64,000 nucleotides of DNA from Cinclus cinclus. Taxonomy: Eukaryota > Chordata > Aves > Passeriformes > Cinclidae. The notes under the pieces were generated by a model. The model did not search any database. It had not been told where the DNA came from and worked only from the letters and a program-made list of their open reading frames with translations. Within the stretch, counting starts at the first letter, position 1. Each line of letters opens with the position of its first letter. A program made the translations under genes and the position numbers. Positions 47,309 to 60,164 of this stretch are shown here, piece after piece. The stretch spans positions 1-64,000 of the forward strand of contig NC_085080.1 of NCBI RefSeq assembly GCF_963662255.1, written 5' to 3'.

Positions 47309-47692
47309 TTTCTCCCCCTCTGCACCACGGCCGCCCTAACCCAACCCTAACCCCAAGACAGCACTGGCTACGGAATGAGGTAACCCCCCCTCCCCCCACT
47401 GCCTCCACAGGGATGCACCGGGAGCTTGGGAACCCCCCCAGTGTGGATCCGCCTCCCTCCCCCCGAGCCGCAAGGAACAGCTCTGAGGCTCAGGGGATGG
47501 AGGACAGGCGGAGAGCCATCTCCATATAAACTTCTTCCCGCTGTCCCACCTCCCCTTATCGCCCCTCTCCCACCCTTGCCCGTCGTCCCTCCAAATTCCA
47601 GCTACCCCCCGCCACCGGTTTAGGGGTGGCCGACCCCAAATCTACCTCAGAATGGGGACCTCAGCCATCTCACCCCTCGTTATTCCAACGCT

Positions 47693-48013
47693 TCTCCCGC
47701 TTTTCCACAGTTACCCCTTCCCTCCCGCCGCTCTCCGTGCCTGCAGCCAGGGCGAGTCCCGGCACCACCAGGACCACCAGTGCCACCAGTACGGTCCCAG
47801 CTGCGCCATCCCCAGAGCCGGGCGGCGCCGCCAGCCCCAAAGCGGCCGCGCTGTGCCCTGGAGGGGGTCCCCAAAGCGGCCCCGCCCCGCGCGGAGCTGG
47901 GAGCGCCGGTCCGGAGCAGATGGGAGCGCGGACGGGCGGCATCAGCCGTGCCCGGGCAGGGCCGGGCCCCGCGGGGACAGCGCGGGCGGGCCCGGCCTGG
48001 GCGCCTCCACCTC
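47693..48013 (-). pseudogene. MHC class II B exon-1-like CpG-rich segment (right arm)
   Basis: Mirror copy of 17330-17650 with the same features. Confidence 0.4.
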
Positions 48014-48048
48014 CCCCTTCCACAAACTCCCCTCTTAGGGGAAGCCCC

Positions 48049-48777
48049 TGCTATAAATGCTATTCTATCCGTCCAATTTACCAAACAACAAAAATAAATT
48101 TAGCAGCATTTTTTTCATAGTAGCAATTGTATATAAATGAATACAATAAAATATATTGAATGTGCATATTTGAAAATATACAAAATTTGGCAGTGAGTAA
48201 TTCAGTACAATTAAGGTTCGTATAAAGCGCAAGCAAAACCGACCGGGGATACGAGGAGGGGCCTGCCCTTCCTCACGTATCAAACAATCAGGACAAAAAT
48301 CCCACTTCTATACTGTATGCTAATGCATATTAATACAGAACTTTCTGGAAAAGTCCTCCTAGTTTCTATTCCTAAAATCCACGTCACTATATTGTGCTGC
48401 GCATGCTCTACTAGTAGTTAGGGGTCTCTCATCCTTTTGGAGCTCTTATTCCCGATGAATGCTCTTTGTCTTCATCGGTGTCCGCTCCGTAACCTTGCAG
48501 GTAGAGAAGGCGCACTAAGCTTACAGGTGTTCTATACTTTCAAGTTCCATGCTTGGAGTCATCCCAGTTTGGCCCAGTCCAAAGTCAAAATTTTATTTCT
48601 AGATGTAGCTTATCAAACCTACATCCTTCTACTACTGCTGCCTACCATCTGAGGGAGTCCATCTCCTTTTTCCTCACTATTTCCTTTCTTTGCTTTGTAA
48701 CAATTCTTTTCTATTAATACGAATACAATTTTGCCAATATAGTTACAATTTAGTTAGCACAAATCACATTTGTTACA
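48049..48777 (-). mobile_element. solo LTR, family X (right arm)
   Basis: Mirror copy of 16566-17294, flanked by CCCC on both sides. The insertion therefore predates the arm duplication or was copied by conversion. Confidence 0.85.
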
Positions 48778-49724
48778 CCCCCAAGACCTGTTTATTATCT
48801 CCAAAATTTGCGGAAAGCAGCAAAATCCCACCCCCCCAAAAAAGAGCTCTCCAAGGGGCTCCACTCCAAGTGTCAGAGCCATATGTTCACTTCTGGAACT
48901 GAGTATTCTCAAGAATCCACTCAGGACTGGGGGATACCCCAAAACAACCTACTATTTGGGAGTTATTCTGAAAGCCTTAGGGAACAGGATCCCACCCACC
49001 CAGCCACTTCCCCCCCCCCCCAAAGCAAAAAAAAATTAAACGTGTGATTTATATGCTGTGTTCAGCACAAATTCAAGCACAGCCCCACACCAAGCCATGT
49101 AAAGAAAGACAACTCTACCCCAGGCAGAAGCAGCACAATGGCTCACCGGGTCTCCGCCACATGTAGATCACCCATGCATGGATCATCATGGTCTCTGCCC
49201 AACATGGGTCACCAGCGCAAGGACCTGAAGAGCAGAGTTGCCCATCTCAAACACTGTTGAGGCCACAGAAGGACTTTGCCATGAGATAAGCACAGAAGGG
49301 AGTAACAGGAAGGTGCTGACTCCAGGCCTGGCAGAGGCGAGGTCTGGGTGGCACTTGCTGGGAAATGCATGCCCACAAAAACTCCCATTGTGACAAAGTG
49401 TGTTAAGAAGCAACTGCTCACGTGCACATCACCGGTCAAACAAAGCTCACGCCAAGTTATGGACACATTGGCAGCTGCCACCACCAATGACCACTGGATC
49501 CTCCCTTCCCCCTCCCCTCCTGCCCTCCCCCTCCTTCTCCCCTGATATTCTGATATTCCTCCGTGGAAACCTGGCACTAGGACTGTAGCTAAGATGAAGG
49601 TAGGACAATTGTCCAGCTGTTATCTCAGGCCTAGGAGAGGTTAACAAAGATGGGGGAGGAGAATGGATCACTGAGAATGGACACAAAGAATGCAGAATTT
49701 ATGGGCCACGGGGAAAGCCCAATC

Positions 49725-50155
49725 CAGCAACTTCATGAAATCAGCTCTGACTGGGTCAAAGGGAATGCAGGCAGAGGCAGACAGTGACCACCAACTCACA
49801 GCCACTAACCCCAGAAATCACACAATTCCAAAGAAATTACCATTAGAGAGATGTTAACCAATGAACATTAATCTGGATGTGAAAAAGACCCCAATGAAAA
49901 GTCTTCAGTGAGCTTGGAATACCCACCCCTCGAGAAGGCCAGCCTGAAGAAGGGCCAGCAGGACACCACTGGATCCACAGATCTTGATGATCTCCTACTG
50001 GATCTCTTGCTCCCTACCTCTCTCTGTCTCTCTCCCCTCTCCTTTCTCTTTCTTTCCATCTCTGTACCTCTCGTTTTATTTTTAAATATAATCTGTATTA
50101 TTGATTTCACCATATGGTGGTGTTTGCACCTGAATTTGAGTAGAGGTATTTCTCA
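49725..50155. other. fading palindrome edge and LTR-like sequence
   Basis: 49725-49820 still matches the left outer edge at lower identity. 49860-50150 (GCCAGCAGGACACCACTGGA, a CT-rich stretch, then TTTATTTTTAAATATAATCTG) reads like an avian LTR end, but I cannot confirm it. Confidence 0.35.
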
Positions 50156-50159
50156 TTAA

Positions 50160-52575
50160 TCAAATCAGAAGAGGACTGAGCCATTCTGAGGCAGAATTAA
50201 GCCATTTTCAGGGAGATTGAGTAATTTTGAGGCAACAAATTTACCTCTCTCAGCTTTTGGGTTGCAAAGGAATGAAGAAAACTCCCTCAGTTTTCCCAAG
50301 AACCTCTAAATCCTCCTGAATATTCTCCTGAACCCCAAATTCCACCCCCCTCCCCCAGATCCTAGTGAAAACATGGGTGTTTTACACATCTTTGTTCAAT
50401 GTATGTGTTTTTACCCCAACCCAGGGTGTTTTTAAGGGGTGAACAGGAATCAACGTTGGCATCATGTGAGTATCCATTGGTTTGGGTTGGTGGGTGGAAG
50501 AGCCTTTTTTGGAGAGGTTTCCAACCCATTGTCTCCAAAATCTACATCTTTGCCCCAGTCCATCACCATTTGGGCTGTGTCTGATGCCTGATGTATGAAA
50601 CCTGATGTATGATTCTCAGGTGGGACATGGAGAATTAGAATAATGGAATTATTTAGGTTGGACAAGACCATCCAGTGTTGCTTGGTGCCACCAGCGAGAA
50701 TGACTGGATTGAGCAGCTAAGATTCTTTTGGGGTCGAAAGTCAACAATCTGCTCTTCCCAATAAATTTCCAGCATCAGCCTAAATCCTGGTGGATGTTCC
50801 TCCCCTTGCGTTCATCCAGTTGCTTGTAGGGAACCAGGAAGATGTAGAGACCACCAGCCAGGTGTCTTCACACCATCGATAACTCAAAATGCTCCTCAAC
50901 AGGTCTTCAATCAACATGAATCACAAGGTCTCTATCCAACATGTATCACCTGGAACACTGGTCACCAGGTCTCTACAAAACGTGCATCACAGTAGATAAT
51001 CCAGTACGGATTATCCGATGGGCCACGAAGCTGAGCATTGGACAAAGCTCTTCCTGCAGTTGTGCACTTGTGGTGCTTTCCTTACCAGAGGGTCCACTGG
51101 TGTTTTGTCAAGGCAAAGCTGTAGAAACGCTTCCCACACTCAGGGCACTTGTGGGACATCTCCTTGGTGTCAGTGTTCTGGTGGTGGACCAGGTGGTAGA
51201 TCTGGCGAAGCTCTTCCCTCATTCCAAGTACTTGCAGGGCTTCTCCCCTGAATGAAGCCACTTGTGGACCACCAGGTCAGAGCTCTGGATGAAGTTCCAG
51301 CCTCCTTCCCGGCACAGGGTGGGTCTTGCCTCTTCGTAGCACCATGGAGTGGGTTTGGAGCCCCTCTTCAGTGGTATCTCTGTGGGCTTTTCCTTCCTAC
51401 CGCCTCTGTGCTGTGGAGCTGCTCAAAAAGGCCTCTTACGCGGGGTTCTGCCAGGGGAATTTGTCTGCAGTGATCTCCATGTGCAGCTCATTGCCTGGTG
51501 TAGAAAAGAAGGAAAGAGATAAAGGAAGAAGGAGAGGAAGTGGATTTGCCTCTGGGCCACAGATTCAGTCCAAAAGAAACCCCCAAAACGCTCAGACACT
51601 GCCCCCAAAATCATCAAGATTCAGTCAAGAAACCCTCCAAACTGTGAGGATTGAGCTCAAAGAACCCCTCAGAAAACCAAGGTTCACTCCCGAAAAGCTC
51701 CAAAAGGATATGATTCAGACCAAAAAACCTCTCTTGGAGTTCCTCCTCTCTGGTCTCTCCACTTCAGGGTTCTGCAGTTCATCCCTCTCCAAGCTGTTGA
51801 GGATCTTTTGAGTATGAGGAGTCCCTGCACTCTGGGCTTCTGCTTAGAGATGCCAGGGGTTTTGAGGGTGCCAAGGGCTCCTTCTCCCCTGACTCTCTGC
51901 TTAGGGGTCCTGGGGGTCCCCCGCCTCTGGTGCCATCCCCCCATCCCCAGGCTGCCAGGTGTCCCCCTGCTCTCGTATTGCCCCCCTCCCCTGTCCTCCC
52001 TCTGGCAGTCCCAGGGTTCCCGCGTACCCCGTTCTCCCGGGGGGGGTGTCCCCAAAACCGTTGTCCCCCCCACCTCCTGTACTGGGCTGACAATGGAGTC
52101 AGTCGGTCAGTCCTGTACTGGTCTTCCTGAGCCCAGGAACACCAAGGCCCTCTGTTACCAAAAAAAGTTGAAAATAAAATAAACTCTTTAACCAATGTAC
52201 ATACCCATGTAGTATTAAGAAGCAGGCATTCTTTATTCAGCGGGATGCACGAGGGGATGCCTCATCTGAAATACCGTGCATGCTGAGTACACAAAAAGCT
52301 CCTGTTTAGATACTGTATCATACATACATATTCATAGTTTTCCCAGAAGAAACACACATATGATAATAATTATTCTGAAATCATTAACGTATCTTCCCTC
52401 CCCTCTGCACCCGCTCTTCCGGCCTGGGCTCTCTTCGGTGGCGCAGTGGAACTGGGATCTTCCTCCTGTTTCTCTTCCTGCTCCTCCTCTCTCCCTCCTC
52501 TTCCTTCCGTTCCTCCTCCTTCTCCTCGTCCCCGATCCTTCCGTCTGCGGGCGAGGAGCTGTCGGGTGAGCGGCG
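50160..52575 (-). pseudogene. ZNF-E, zinc-finger pseudogene
   Basis: Minus strand, from the right: a GAG-rich 5' exon (about 52575-52400); intron (52100-51500) resembling the ZNF-A intron; exon 3 from about 51494 with GNELHMEITADKFPWQNP, a stop soon after, and RKSPQRYH; broken fingers 51250-50990. A 3' flank (50950-50160) aligns by eye with that of ZNF-A (45030-44480). Stops and frameshifts make it non-coding. It shows that the class II/zinc-finger unit continues outside the palindrome. Confidence 0.7.
52195..52380 (-). mobile_element. LTR fragment
   Basis: On the minus strand, GCTGAATAAAGAATGCC contains a poly(A) signal in an LTR-like setting. It is inserted in the ZNF-E unit between intron and 5' exon. 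Borders are uncertain. Confidence 0.4.
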
Positions 52576-52590
52576 TAGGCGGGGGACACT
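52480..52590 (+). pseudogene. class II B exon-1-like tail
   Basis: TCTGCGGGCGAGGAGCTGTCGG|GTGAG reads AGEELSG with a donor, like the end of class II B exon 1. It overlaps the ZNF-E 5' exon on the opposite strand, as at 23410-23450. No exon 2 was seen to the right, where an LTR is inserted. Confidence 0.4.
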
Positions 52591-52747
52591 CCGGGAGATG
52601 AGGGAAGAGCGGGGGAAAGAGCGGCTGGGATCCCCACACTAAGGGCGAGGGGGGCTGGGTCGCCGGGGGGCGTTCTCGGAGGAGGAGGGTATTTTGACCA
52701 AACATCTGAGGGGGTCTCTGGGGTTTTTGGGCTTTTTTCTGGGGGGC

Positions 52748-53215
52748 TGTACGGAAAATCACGCTATGAAAAGCCAGTCTCCACAAAGGAGACAGGTGAG
52801 TCCTGCAGCTTTATTCGAATAAAGGGAGTAAGTTCACTGGAGCATGTTGCCCGCGGGGTTTTCTCTTTGGAGGTTTTGGAGGACGCAGCCTCCTTTTAAC
52901 CCAAACTCCGGCCGCAAGTTGCCCTCTTCCTTTCCCCAAGGGCTGAGGTACCAGGAAGGTGCAGTACAGCCTTCCCGAACCAGCTACTACTTATCGCCAC
53001 CCCTTGAACTGGCATTTCTCCCCAAAGTTCAGAAACTCAGCCTTGTGTGGACCCATTTGTCTGTGTCAGGAGTCAGACCGTCTGGTTCTGCAACAAACCT
53101 GCGGCTTGAAGTTGGTAGACATTAGGACCCATTTCGAAGACATTAACACCCATACCGTCCCCGATGGAATTGTTTGTAAAGACATTAGCACACATCTTTC
53201 CTATCGGAGGGGCGG
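52748..53215 (-). mobile_element. LTR of family W
   Basis: Shares blocks with 18487-18850 and 56727-57201 (GGAGGACGCAGCCTCCTTTT, CTGAGGTACC, GGTTCTGCAACAAAC). It is antisense, and probably longer than the arm copy. Confidence 0.65.
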
Positions 53216-53925
53216 GTGGATGCTTGCAGCTGGAAGGACTCTAAAGTTAAATCTCAAACGCTCAAATGGGGAACATTGAAGGGTTTTCAATATCAATAAA
53301 GCAAAAGTAACAGCTCTGGATGCAGTAGCCAGAGGCACTTCTGCTAACCATAGCAGAGCCCTTCTTATCTGCTCTTTCTATTGCATCGGTCAAATAGATA
53401 TTTATAAACAATTGTACATATTCAAACATTTCCCCGAACTAGTTTGCATGTTCCAGGAACTTTTTAGCATGGCCCCTGCTCTGATCCGCCTTTTTGTAGC
53501 ATGAGCAGTAAGCTTGGTTGTGGTTTTAAGGGTGGTGTGTCATCGCCCCAACAGTCCTCTGTTCTGTGGTTTCAGCAGGTGACAGTTGTTAATAGTCAAG
53601 TGTCAGTAGCAGGTGTCTCCTCCCTTACACCCGTTCCTCAAATGTTATGCAAGCAAGCAAACGGCTTCATTATTTCAGTTATTGCAAGTTAACCACAAGT
53701 ACTCTGAAACAACATCAGTTATTTCACAAATATGTCTGAGTTATTTTAATTATTGCCAGTCAGCCAGAAAAATAAAAGCCTTAGTTATTATTTTACAACT
53801 ATATCTTTGGAACAAAGCTACTTCTTCAAAAGTTAACCTTATAATATATTAATGTAATATATATTATATATTAACCTTATATTATAATGCACAACACATA
53901 GCATCCAGTTTAATATTTGCAAAAG
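53216..53925. other. AT-rich, no gene seen
   Basis: Probably ERV-derived (it borders an integrase remnant) but not classifiable. It ends in a TA-rich stretch, 53840-53890. Confidence 0.35.
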
Positions 53926-53929
53926 CCAA

Positions 53930-54344
53930 AACAGTAATATTTACTTATCACACTCCATTCATCCTTTCTACATGACCTGAATCCTCGGGCTGCCAGGGGG
54001 TATGGAGGTCCCACTGAATTTCTCAAAGCAGCTATAGTCCCTTGAAGGATCCCCCTGTAAAATGAGTTTCCCCCGTCCAAGTCCACTGCCTTCACAATCC
54101 CATATTCAGAAATCATTTGTGAACCGATCAAATAGTTGCTGAAGTGACTAGAAACTCTTCTGGCCACCCTGCCAGCCAGCATACCACTACCAGAGAATAT
54201 GTAAGCCCTCTTGATCAGGGCATCTCTGGAAAGGTCGCACAGGCCAAGGTCGCTCCTGTGCCTTGCAATCGCCTCTGAAGTCTGGCTATTAACTTTAGCC
54301 AGGCACCCCTCAACAGCTCGTTTTGCAAAAACAAAAAGACCCAA
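53930..54344 (-). pseudogene. ERV integrase remnant
   Basis: The open frame 53910-54344 on the minus strand aligns by eye with the integrase core of the ERV at 59214-59900, for example IVKAVDLDGGNSFYRGILQG against the conserved region around the second catalytic Asp. It is strongly diverged; the surrounding domains are not visible. Confidence 0.55.
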
Positions 54345-54785
54345 TTCAGTACATCTTGAAGAACTCTGCTAATCCTAGGGAACCCCAACGACTCCCCCCT
54401 CGGAATATTTGCAGAGTCGAAGCTCCTGGCATTCACTCCTGGCATTCCGTGTTCACTGGCCTTTGTAAATCAATTCTCCCCTCTTTACTCTGCCCCACCA
54501 CCTTTAATTGTCTCCAACTCTTCTTCTGGTGGAAAAGAGCACCACCACCACCCCTCCCTCCCCCTGGCAACAGCTGAGCCACAGGGAGCAAAGGGAGGTT
54601 TCCAGAGACCTCTGGCAAAAGTGCTGCTTTTTGAACATCTCCACTGACCGGTTGATTAGCTGTTGTTAACAAACCTCTCCTTCCAGCTTTCCTTCCAGCT
54701 TTCCTAACCATCTACCACCTCACATGCATACTCTGAATCTGCAAATATTTACTATCTTTCCTTGATACACTTTGCAGGCTTTTAT
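54345..54785. other. no gene seen; probable ERV-derived
   Basis: No coding or repeat signature I can name. Confidence 0.3.
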
Positions 54786-54789
54786 TAAG

Positions 54790-55123
54790 GGCATACAATT
54801 CCTTATCACTCTCTACAACTCCCTGAAAGGTGGCTGTAGTCAGGTGGGGGTTGTTTTCTTTCTCCCAGCAGCAGCTGGCAGAATGAGAGGAGATAGTCTT
54901 AAGCTGCGCCAAGGGAAATATAGGTTGGATGTGAGGAAGAAGTTTTTGTACAGTGTGATAAAGTATTGGAATGGTCTGCCTGGGGAGGTGGTGGAGTCAC
55001 CATCCCTGGATGTGTTTAAAAAAAGACTGGATGTGGCACTCAGTGCCATGGTTTAGTTGAGATGTTAGGGCTGGGTTGGACTGGATGGTCTTGAAGGTCT
55101 CTTCCAACCCTGTGGTTCTGTGA
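54790..55123 (+). mobile_element. CR1 3'-end fragment
   Basis: Nearly the same subfamily as 1980-2310 (GGAATGGTCTGCCTGGGGAG through TCTTCCAACC), ending at TGGTTCTGTGAC. It is less decayed than the first copy. Confidence 0.9.
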
Positions 55124-55257
55124 CAATGTGCATGGTAGCTTCCCCCCTCATTCCCCACTTTTCCCTGTTCTCACTGAAAGGCGAGATATTGTTTACTGTG
55201 CTCTGTAAGAGGCCATCCCCAGAAAGAATTCCATTAAATCAAGTAGTGAATAGTACT

Positions 55258-55425
55258 CACCAGTGTGAGGAGGGAACCCATCTCCAAATGGTACAAGGAT
55301 CTGGGAACGTGGAGTGCCTGGGTTTGATAGTTTCACCTACTATTCTCAGGTCCTGCACCATAACCAGCAAGATAGGAGTGTCATAGGGGGACGTACATGG
55401 CTCCAAAGGATCTGCCCTTAGCTTA
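55258..55425 (-). pseudogene. ERV reverse-transcriptase fragment
   Basis: The minus strand reads a short RT N-terminal segment (EPCTSPYDTPILLV, VQDLRIVGETIKPRHS). The KPDG-like stretch between them is missing. A (GGAA)n microsatellite interrupts it upstream. Confidence 0.6.
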
Positions 55426-55437
55426 GCAACAGGCTGC

Positions 55438-55500
55438 AACTCCCTCCCTTCCTTCCTTCCCTCCTTCCTTCCTTCCCTCCTTCCTTCCTTCCTTCCTTCC
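55438..55500. repeat. (CTTC)n microsatellite
   Basis: Seen directly: CTTC and CCTC units for about 60 bp. Confidence 0.95.
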
Positions 55501-56726
55501 AACATGCTATTGCTTTATAGACACCAGTTGTCCAAGTCACCGCAGAGTAATGTGGAGAAGTTCCATATCCAGTTTTCCATATTCCCCTGGGACTGCCCAT
55601 GCCTCTAAGTTCACTCCAGCATGCACAAAGTGTTATCCTCCCCATTACTCCCCAAAACACCAACTCGCATTCTCAACTCCAGCCATCAAATCCCCTCCCA
55701 GCAAACCACAACTAGGAATAATCAGAAACTCATGCTTTTCAAACTCATCCCACGCATTCAGCAAACTCTCATGGGCGTCCCCGTGTTAGTATTATTTGCC
55801 AGCAAATTAACACACAATGTTTCCCACTAATGAAAAGAACATTGAACAACTGTTCCCCCCTTTGGCATAAAATTCAAATTATGATAGCAGATCCTGACAC
55901 CCTGAAGAACCCATTTCTAATGTTTCATTCCTTCCCAATCTCTGTCCTGGTGGCCGCTACCTTCCCTTTGGTCCTGGGTCTCCCTGCACTTTTTCCCATC
56001 GAGGGTTATAAAAACTGCCATTATTCTTGCCTGTACCTTTACCTTTTCCTCATCCCTTCTTTTAGGTCTTTCTAGCCCCCCCTCCCCCACTACTGCCTGT
56101 GCGTACTCATTCTCCCACGGCTCGAAATCACTCATTTCTCCAGTGACCCGAACAAAATCCTTTCATGTATCAGGCCAGGCTTTGGTGACACATCGTTTCT
56201 TGCAGCACAGACCAAAGCCGGTCGCTGTAGCTTGCGCTGCACTCCAAAGCCGCTCCCCGTCCAGCCGCAGTGTCCAGGCAGTCCCCCAACACACCCGGCC
56301 GGGACCCGGGCCGCTCTCGCAGCACCCCAAGCTCTGTAAAGCACCGGGTGCCGACGGGCAGGCACAGCCGGCGGTGCCACAGGGACGGGCTGGCGGATGG
56401 AACGTTCCACAGCCTCGTGGGCCAGGGCCCGCTGAAGCCCCTGCCCACGGGGGCGGTGGCGTTGGGCACTGCCCAGCACCGAGCCCCGGCTGTCTCACAC
56501 CTATCCCACAGGGGTAGCCAATCCCGCACTCACACCCAGCCTCGGCACTCCTCACTGCAGAGGAACCCACTTACAAAACCCAAATCCTCCACCCTGGCTC
56601 CTTAAGACCGGAGAGGGGTGGGGGTGTAGGAACAATACATCCTGCTTGCCCTCTCCTGGAAGCCGGGAATACAAAGACTTACAGCTGGCTTTGTATTAGA
56701 CTGCAGATTTTGAAGATAAGGCAGTG
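55501..56726. other. unresolved, probably ERV-derived
   Basis: Overlapping frames on both strands at 56130-56570 come from a GC-rich stretch and look like artefacts. Position between an RT fragment and an LTR suggests leader or gag sequence on the minus strand, but no Gag motif is visible. Confidence 0.3.
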
Positions 56727-57201
56727 TCAGGAAAATTAATCCACAAACACAGAGGCTTATGTCTTAAAAGGAGACAGAGGAGTCCTTTTACTTTATTTGG
56801 ATAAAGGGAGAGGCCACGGGGCATTCCCCTGGGATCTCTCCAATTTTTGGAGGACACAGCCTCCTTTTTATCCTCTTTTCCCGGCCATATTTCCCTCTCT
56901 CTTTTGCCATCGCCTGAGGTACTTGAGAGGCACAGACTTCCATGAACGCCTGATACCTGGGACTCCCCTCTAATGTATAACCCTCCCTTTTAATTGTTAA
57001 TTATTCAAGAATTCATATTTTTCCCCCATTGCTTCTTTCATCTTTCAATATCCAGTTTCATTTGTCAGCAAATGTCCAGTTTGTTTGTAAAGGCAAATAT
57101 CTTTTTCCATTCATCAGTCAGTGGAATCCATCCTATTGTTTCTTTTCTCTCTCAGCAGACCCACGGCTTGTTTGTAAAGGCAAATCCTTCATTCCTCTCA
57201 A
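56727..57201 (-). mobile_element. 3' LTR of family W for the env-bearing ERV
   Basis: The end reads TGTCAGGAAAAT on the + strand (reverse of TTCCTGACA). A TATA-like GATAAAAAGG lies at about 56850-56865 (minus). The other end meets a purine tract (TAAAAGAGGAGGGA, minus, 57215-57202) that fits a polypurine tract. The env remnant lies just upstream. Confidence 0.7.
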
Positions 57202-57313
57202 TCCCTCCTCTTTTATTTATTTAATAATTGTCTTTACAAACTTTAGTTATCATTGACTTTATTTCCTGTTCCTGGGTCTTTTTGGTTTTGCAATTATTTG
57301 CAAAAGAGAGACA

Positions 57314-58590
57314 TCAATTTCTGTCCTTCTGTAGCCATCTCTGCTCAGCAGGCATGGCTATTACCTGCATCCCTTTGATCACATGTTGAATAAGTTGTAC
57401 TAAGCAAGGGATCATGCATGGTAAAAAGATTAAAGTTGCTACAGCACATAAGAGGAAAAAAAGCATTTGTTTAACCCACAGTCCACCAGGTAACCATGAA
57501 AACATGTCCCATTCCCATCCTTTCCATGTTTGGACCGGTACATGAGCTAACTTTCTTATTCCTTTTGTTATTTGTTTCACCAGCTTTCCATTGTCATCTA
57601 TTTGCAAAGAGCAGTTTGGGTAGTTAAATTTTCCACACACTCCCCCTTCTTCTGATAATAAGTAGTCTGACACCATCCGGTGTTGAAATGTTGCATTTCT
57701 CATCTGGGTGGGTTGGTCAGCAAGGTCAAGAGCTGTCGCTGTCTGGTTACTTATTATTTCAAAGACAGCTTGTGAGCTAATTATCCGATTTAAATTATAA
57801 ATGGATTCTCTGACACCTGATATTAATTCATTAGGATTCCAAGTGGCTGGTCCATAGTGTTGTGTGATCCGTTCAGGTGGCCATTTGTCTTCACCCCACT
57901 TTTGGGTGCTCCCTCCAGCCAGGGATACATCAGTTGACTGCTTTTCTCTAATTAGATCATCATATACCTTCATTCCTAACTGCTTTCCCTGAACCTGTGG
58001 TAGCAGAAAGAACATATCCCTGACCAGTTTGGGGGTAACCTGCAGTAAGGATTTTGTCCACAAATCCAGTAAAGCCCCTTTCAAGCCCAGGTCCCATTCG
58101 CAAAGGGACCTTCCTACTTTTCATGATCAGTTAAGGGGTCAAAATACAGCTTGCTTCCTGGGCCTAGTGGTCCCCCAACAATAGTTGCCCCACCGTAAGA
58201 GTCATAGTATTTGCATTTCCAAGCTCCCACATGAGGTTTCCAGCTGCAGTTACATCCCAGATCTGTTTTGTTAGATTTGGACCAGAACCTATTTAAAACG
58301 GTTTGAGTTCCATTCCAGTGTTGTTGCTTCCAATGAGAATCACGGACAACATGTGTCCCACTTGTGGAATTATCTCGGGGGCAGCTTAAAAATAAGGGGT
58401 CACAAAAACTTATCCTTCCCCACTGCTTTACAGCCTTCAAAATCCTTCTGGTAATTACGGAAGGAACACCTTACCCAGCTACCATTCGTGAGCCTAACAT
58501 GCATTTGAATCTATCTGCCTTGATATCTGGAACAATCATAAAGAAGGCAGTTGGGGGGGGGGGGGTGGGGGCATGTCCAACAATCTAAAC
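57314..58590 (-). pseudogene. ERV env remnant (surface part and transmembrane subunit)
   Basis: Two open stretches on the minus strand. 58440-58114 is a surface-subunit piece with several N-x-S/T sites. 58084-57314 (256 aa) contains the TM subunit, with heptad region, a disulfide loop at residues 150-158 in C-x6-C form with Ser where a second adjacent Cys is usual in gamma-type Envs, a membrane helix at about 207-230 and a short tail. The frame is broken between the pieces at about 58100, and the Env start is missing. It is a defective copy. Confidence 0.75.
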
Positions 58591-58599
58591 CCAAAGATA

Positions 58600-59210
58600 A
58601 AGTCCAGTCACAAACTCTTTTTCCCCATGTATATGCTTCCTGTTCTATTTAGACAATAAGTGCCTCTTTCAGAAGAATGAAGCTGCCATGGACTTCCTTC
58701 TTCATCCCAAAATCCTGTTCCATTATGGACCTCACTCAGGGTGCTAACCCACTGTTTAAGTTCAACTGGGCTGACCACCCATGGCCCGTTTTCAGATCTC
58801 CCTGGCCCTCCACAGACCCAACAATTGCTAAGGTTAAAGCCGGTTAAGGTTCTTTTTCTCCTAAGGTTAAAAAATTATTTTCCCATTTTTGGTCCCAACC
58901 TAACTGACAATATAAAGGTAAGATTATTAAGAGAAACATTCTAATGGTGTCATCTAATCTCCTAACCTAATTTTCACTTTCACATTTTCTTCAGCACCAC
59001 CTGTGGCAAGTGAAGGCACAGAACCAGCTTAACATAAAACAGTGACAGCAAGGGTTGGCCCCCAACGACTAGAGATCCAAGAGGAGGGATGCCTGCACAA
59101 AGCATTTCAGCAGACAGTCTGTGGGTAGGCACATGAGGCTTCCATCCATGTCGACGCACTGGCTGCTGCTCCAGTGCACTCCTCTGGAGTGTCAGTCATG
59201 GCTTCCCATC
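58600..59210 (-). other. pol-env interval of the ERV
   Basis: Between integrase and env of the same element. Short decayed surface-subunit coding is likely, but no motif is clear. No host gene seen. Confidence 0.35.
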
Positions 59211-59213
59211 CTT

Positions 59214-59900
59214 CTACTCCTGCTGAGATGTCCAAATCTCTGGGGCCTTAGAGACCTTGACCTGAGTGTGATGGGTCCACCCATGTTCAGCTGTTTCTGT
59301 GCTCAGGGACACCTGGAATGGGCCGGGCCACTTGGCCACCAGTGGTGCTTCTTTGCAGTCCTTAGGCAGGAGCCGATGTCCCGCTTGGATGCCGTGAGCA
59401 GCAAAGTGCCAAGGCAGGCTCTGTGCCAGCCCAGCTTCCTGTGGGAGAGATTTCACAAGAGACAGTATCTGAACCACATACTGTTTCAAATATACATCAC
59501 TTATCTCTACCCTGCCACTAGGCTGAGAATTACAAGGGTAAGAAATTCCAAATATCGATTCAAAGGGAGATAATTGAATCCCCCTGGGTCTGGCCGTTAT
59601 TTTTGCCAAAGCCAAGGGCAGGAGCCATACCCACGGCATCTTAGTTTCTACCACCAGCCTCAGAAGGTGTTTCTTTATTTCTTGATTCATCCTCTCAACC
59701 CAGCCTGAACTCTGGGGCTGCCAGGGGGTATGGACATTCCATTGTATCCCTAAAGCAGTCATAACTCCTTGAAAAATTTTTCCTGTAAAATGAGTTCCCC
59801 TAGCTGAGTCCATTGCTTCCACCATCCCTTATTTTGGAATTATTTGTTCTGAAATACTTTAACAACTGATCCTGTAGTTGCTGAAACAGCTGGGATGCTT
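59214..59900 (-). pseudogene. ERV integrase remnant
   Basis: The open frame 59825-59214 reads the integrase core around the second catalytic Asp (MDSARGTHFTGK), the Glu of the DDE triad (WVERMNQEI) and the C-terminal domain. The first catalytic Asp and the zinc domain are not intact upstream. Same element as the env at 57314-58590. Confidence 0.8.
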
Positions 59901-59929
59901 CTGGCCACCCTGTTCATTGACATACTCTC

Positions 59930-60100
59930 CTGGTTTGAAAGACAGGTATTTGCTAAGAAAGGCAGAAGCCTCCCTCTGAAATGAAGAGTGTGATCCCTCC
60001 TCCCTACAAATTATTATAATTTTGGAATTAAGGGAGCTCTCAGGCAAAGATACAGGGATAGGAATAACAGTTCTTTACTAATATATCTAACAAGACAAAC
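59930..60100 (-). mobile_element. LTR-like fragment
   Basis: Reverse relative of 33420-33600 (AAATTATTATAATTTTGGAA; AGACAGGTATTTGCTAAGAA). Inserted next to the integrase remnant. Confidence 0.55.
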
Positions 60101-60164
60101 AAAAAAACAATAGCTATGAAATTAGCCACAAACAGAGCAGTAACTCAGTCCCAGTCCTTTCTGG

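Noticed and set aside
57314..58084. The 256-aa Env TM frame as a host-captured functional envelope gene
   Set aside because: The surface subunit is broken from it, no start or signal peptide is present, and a usual Cys of the disulfide motif is replaced.
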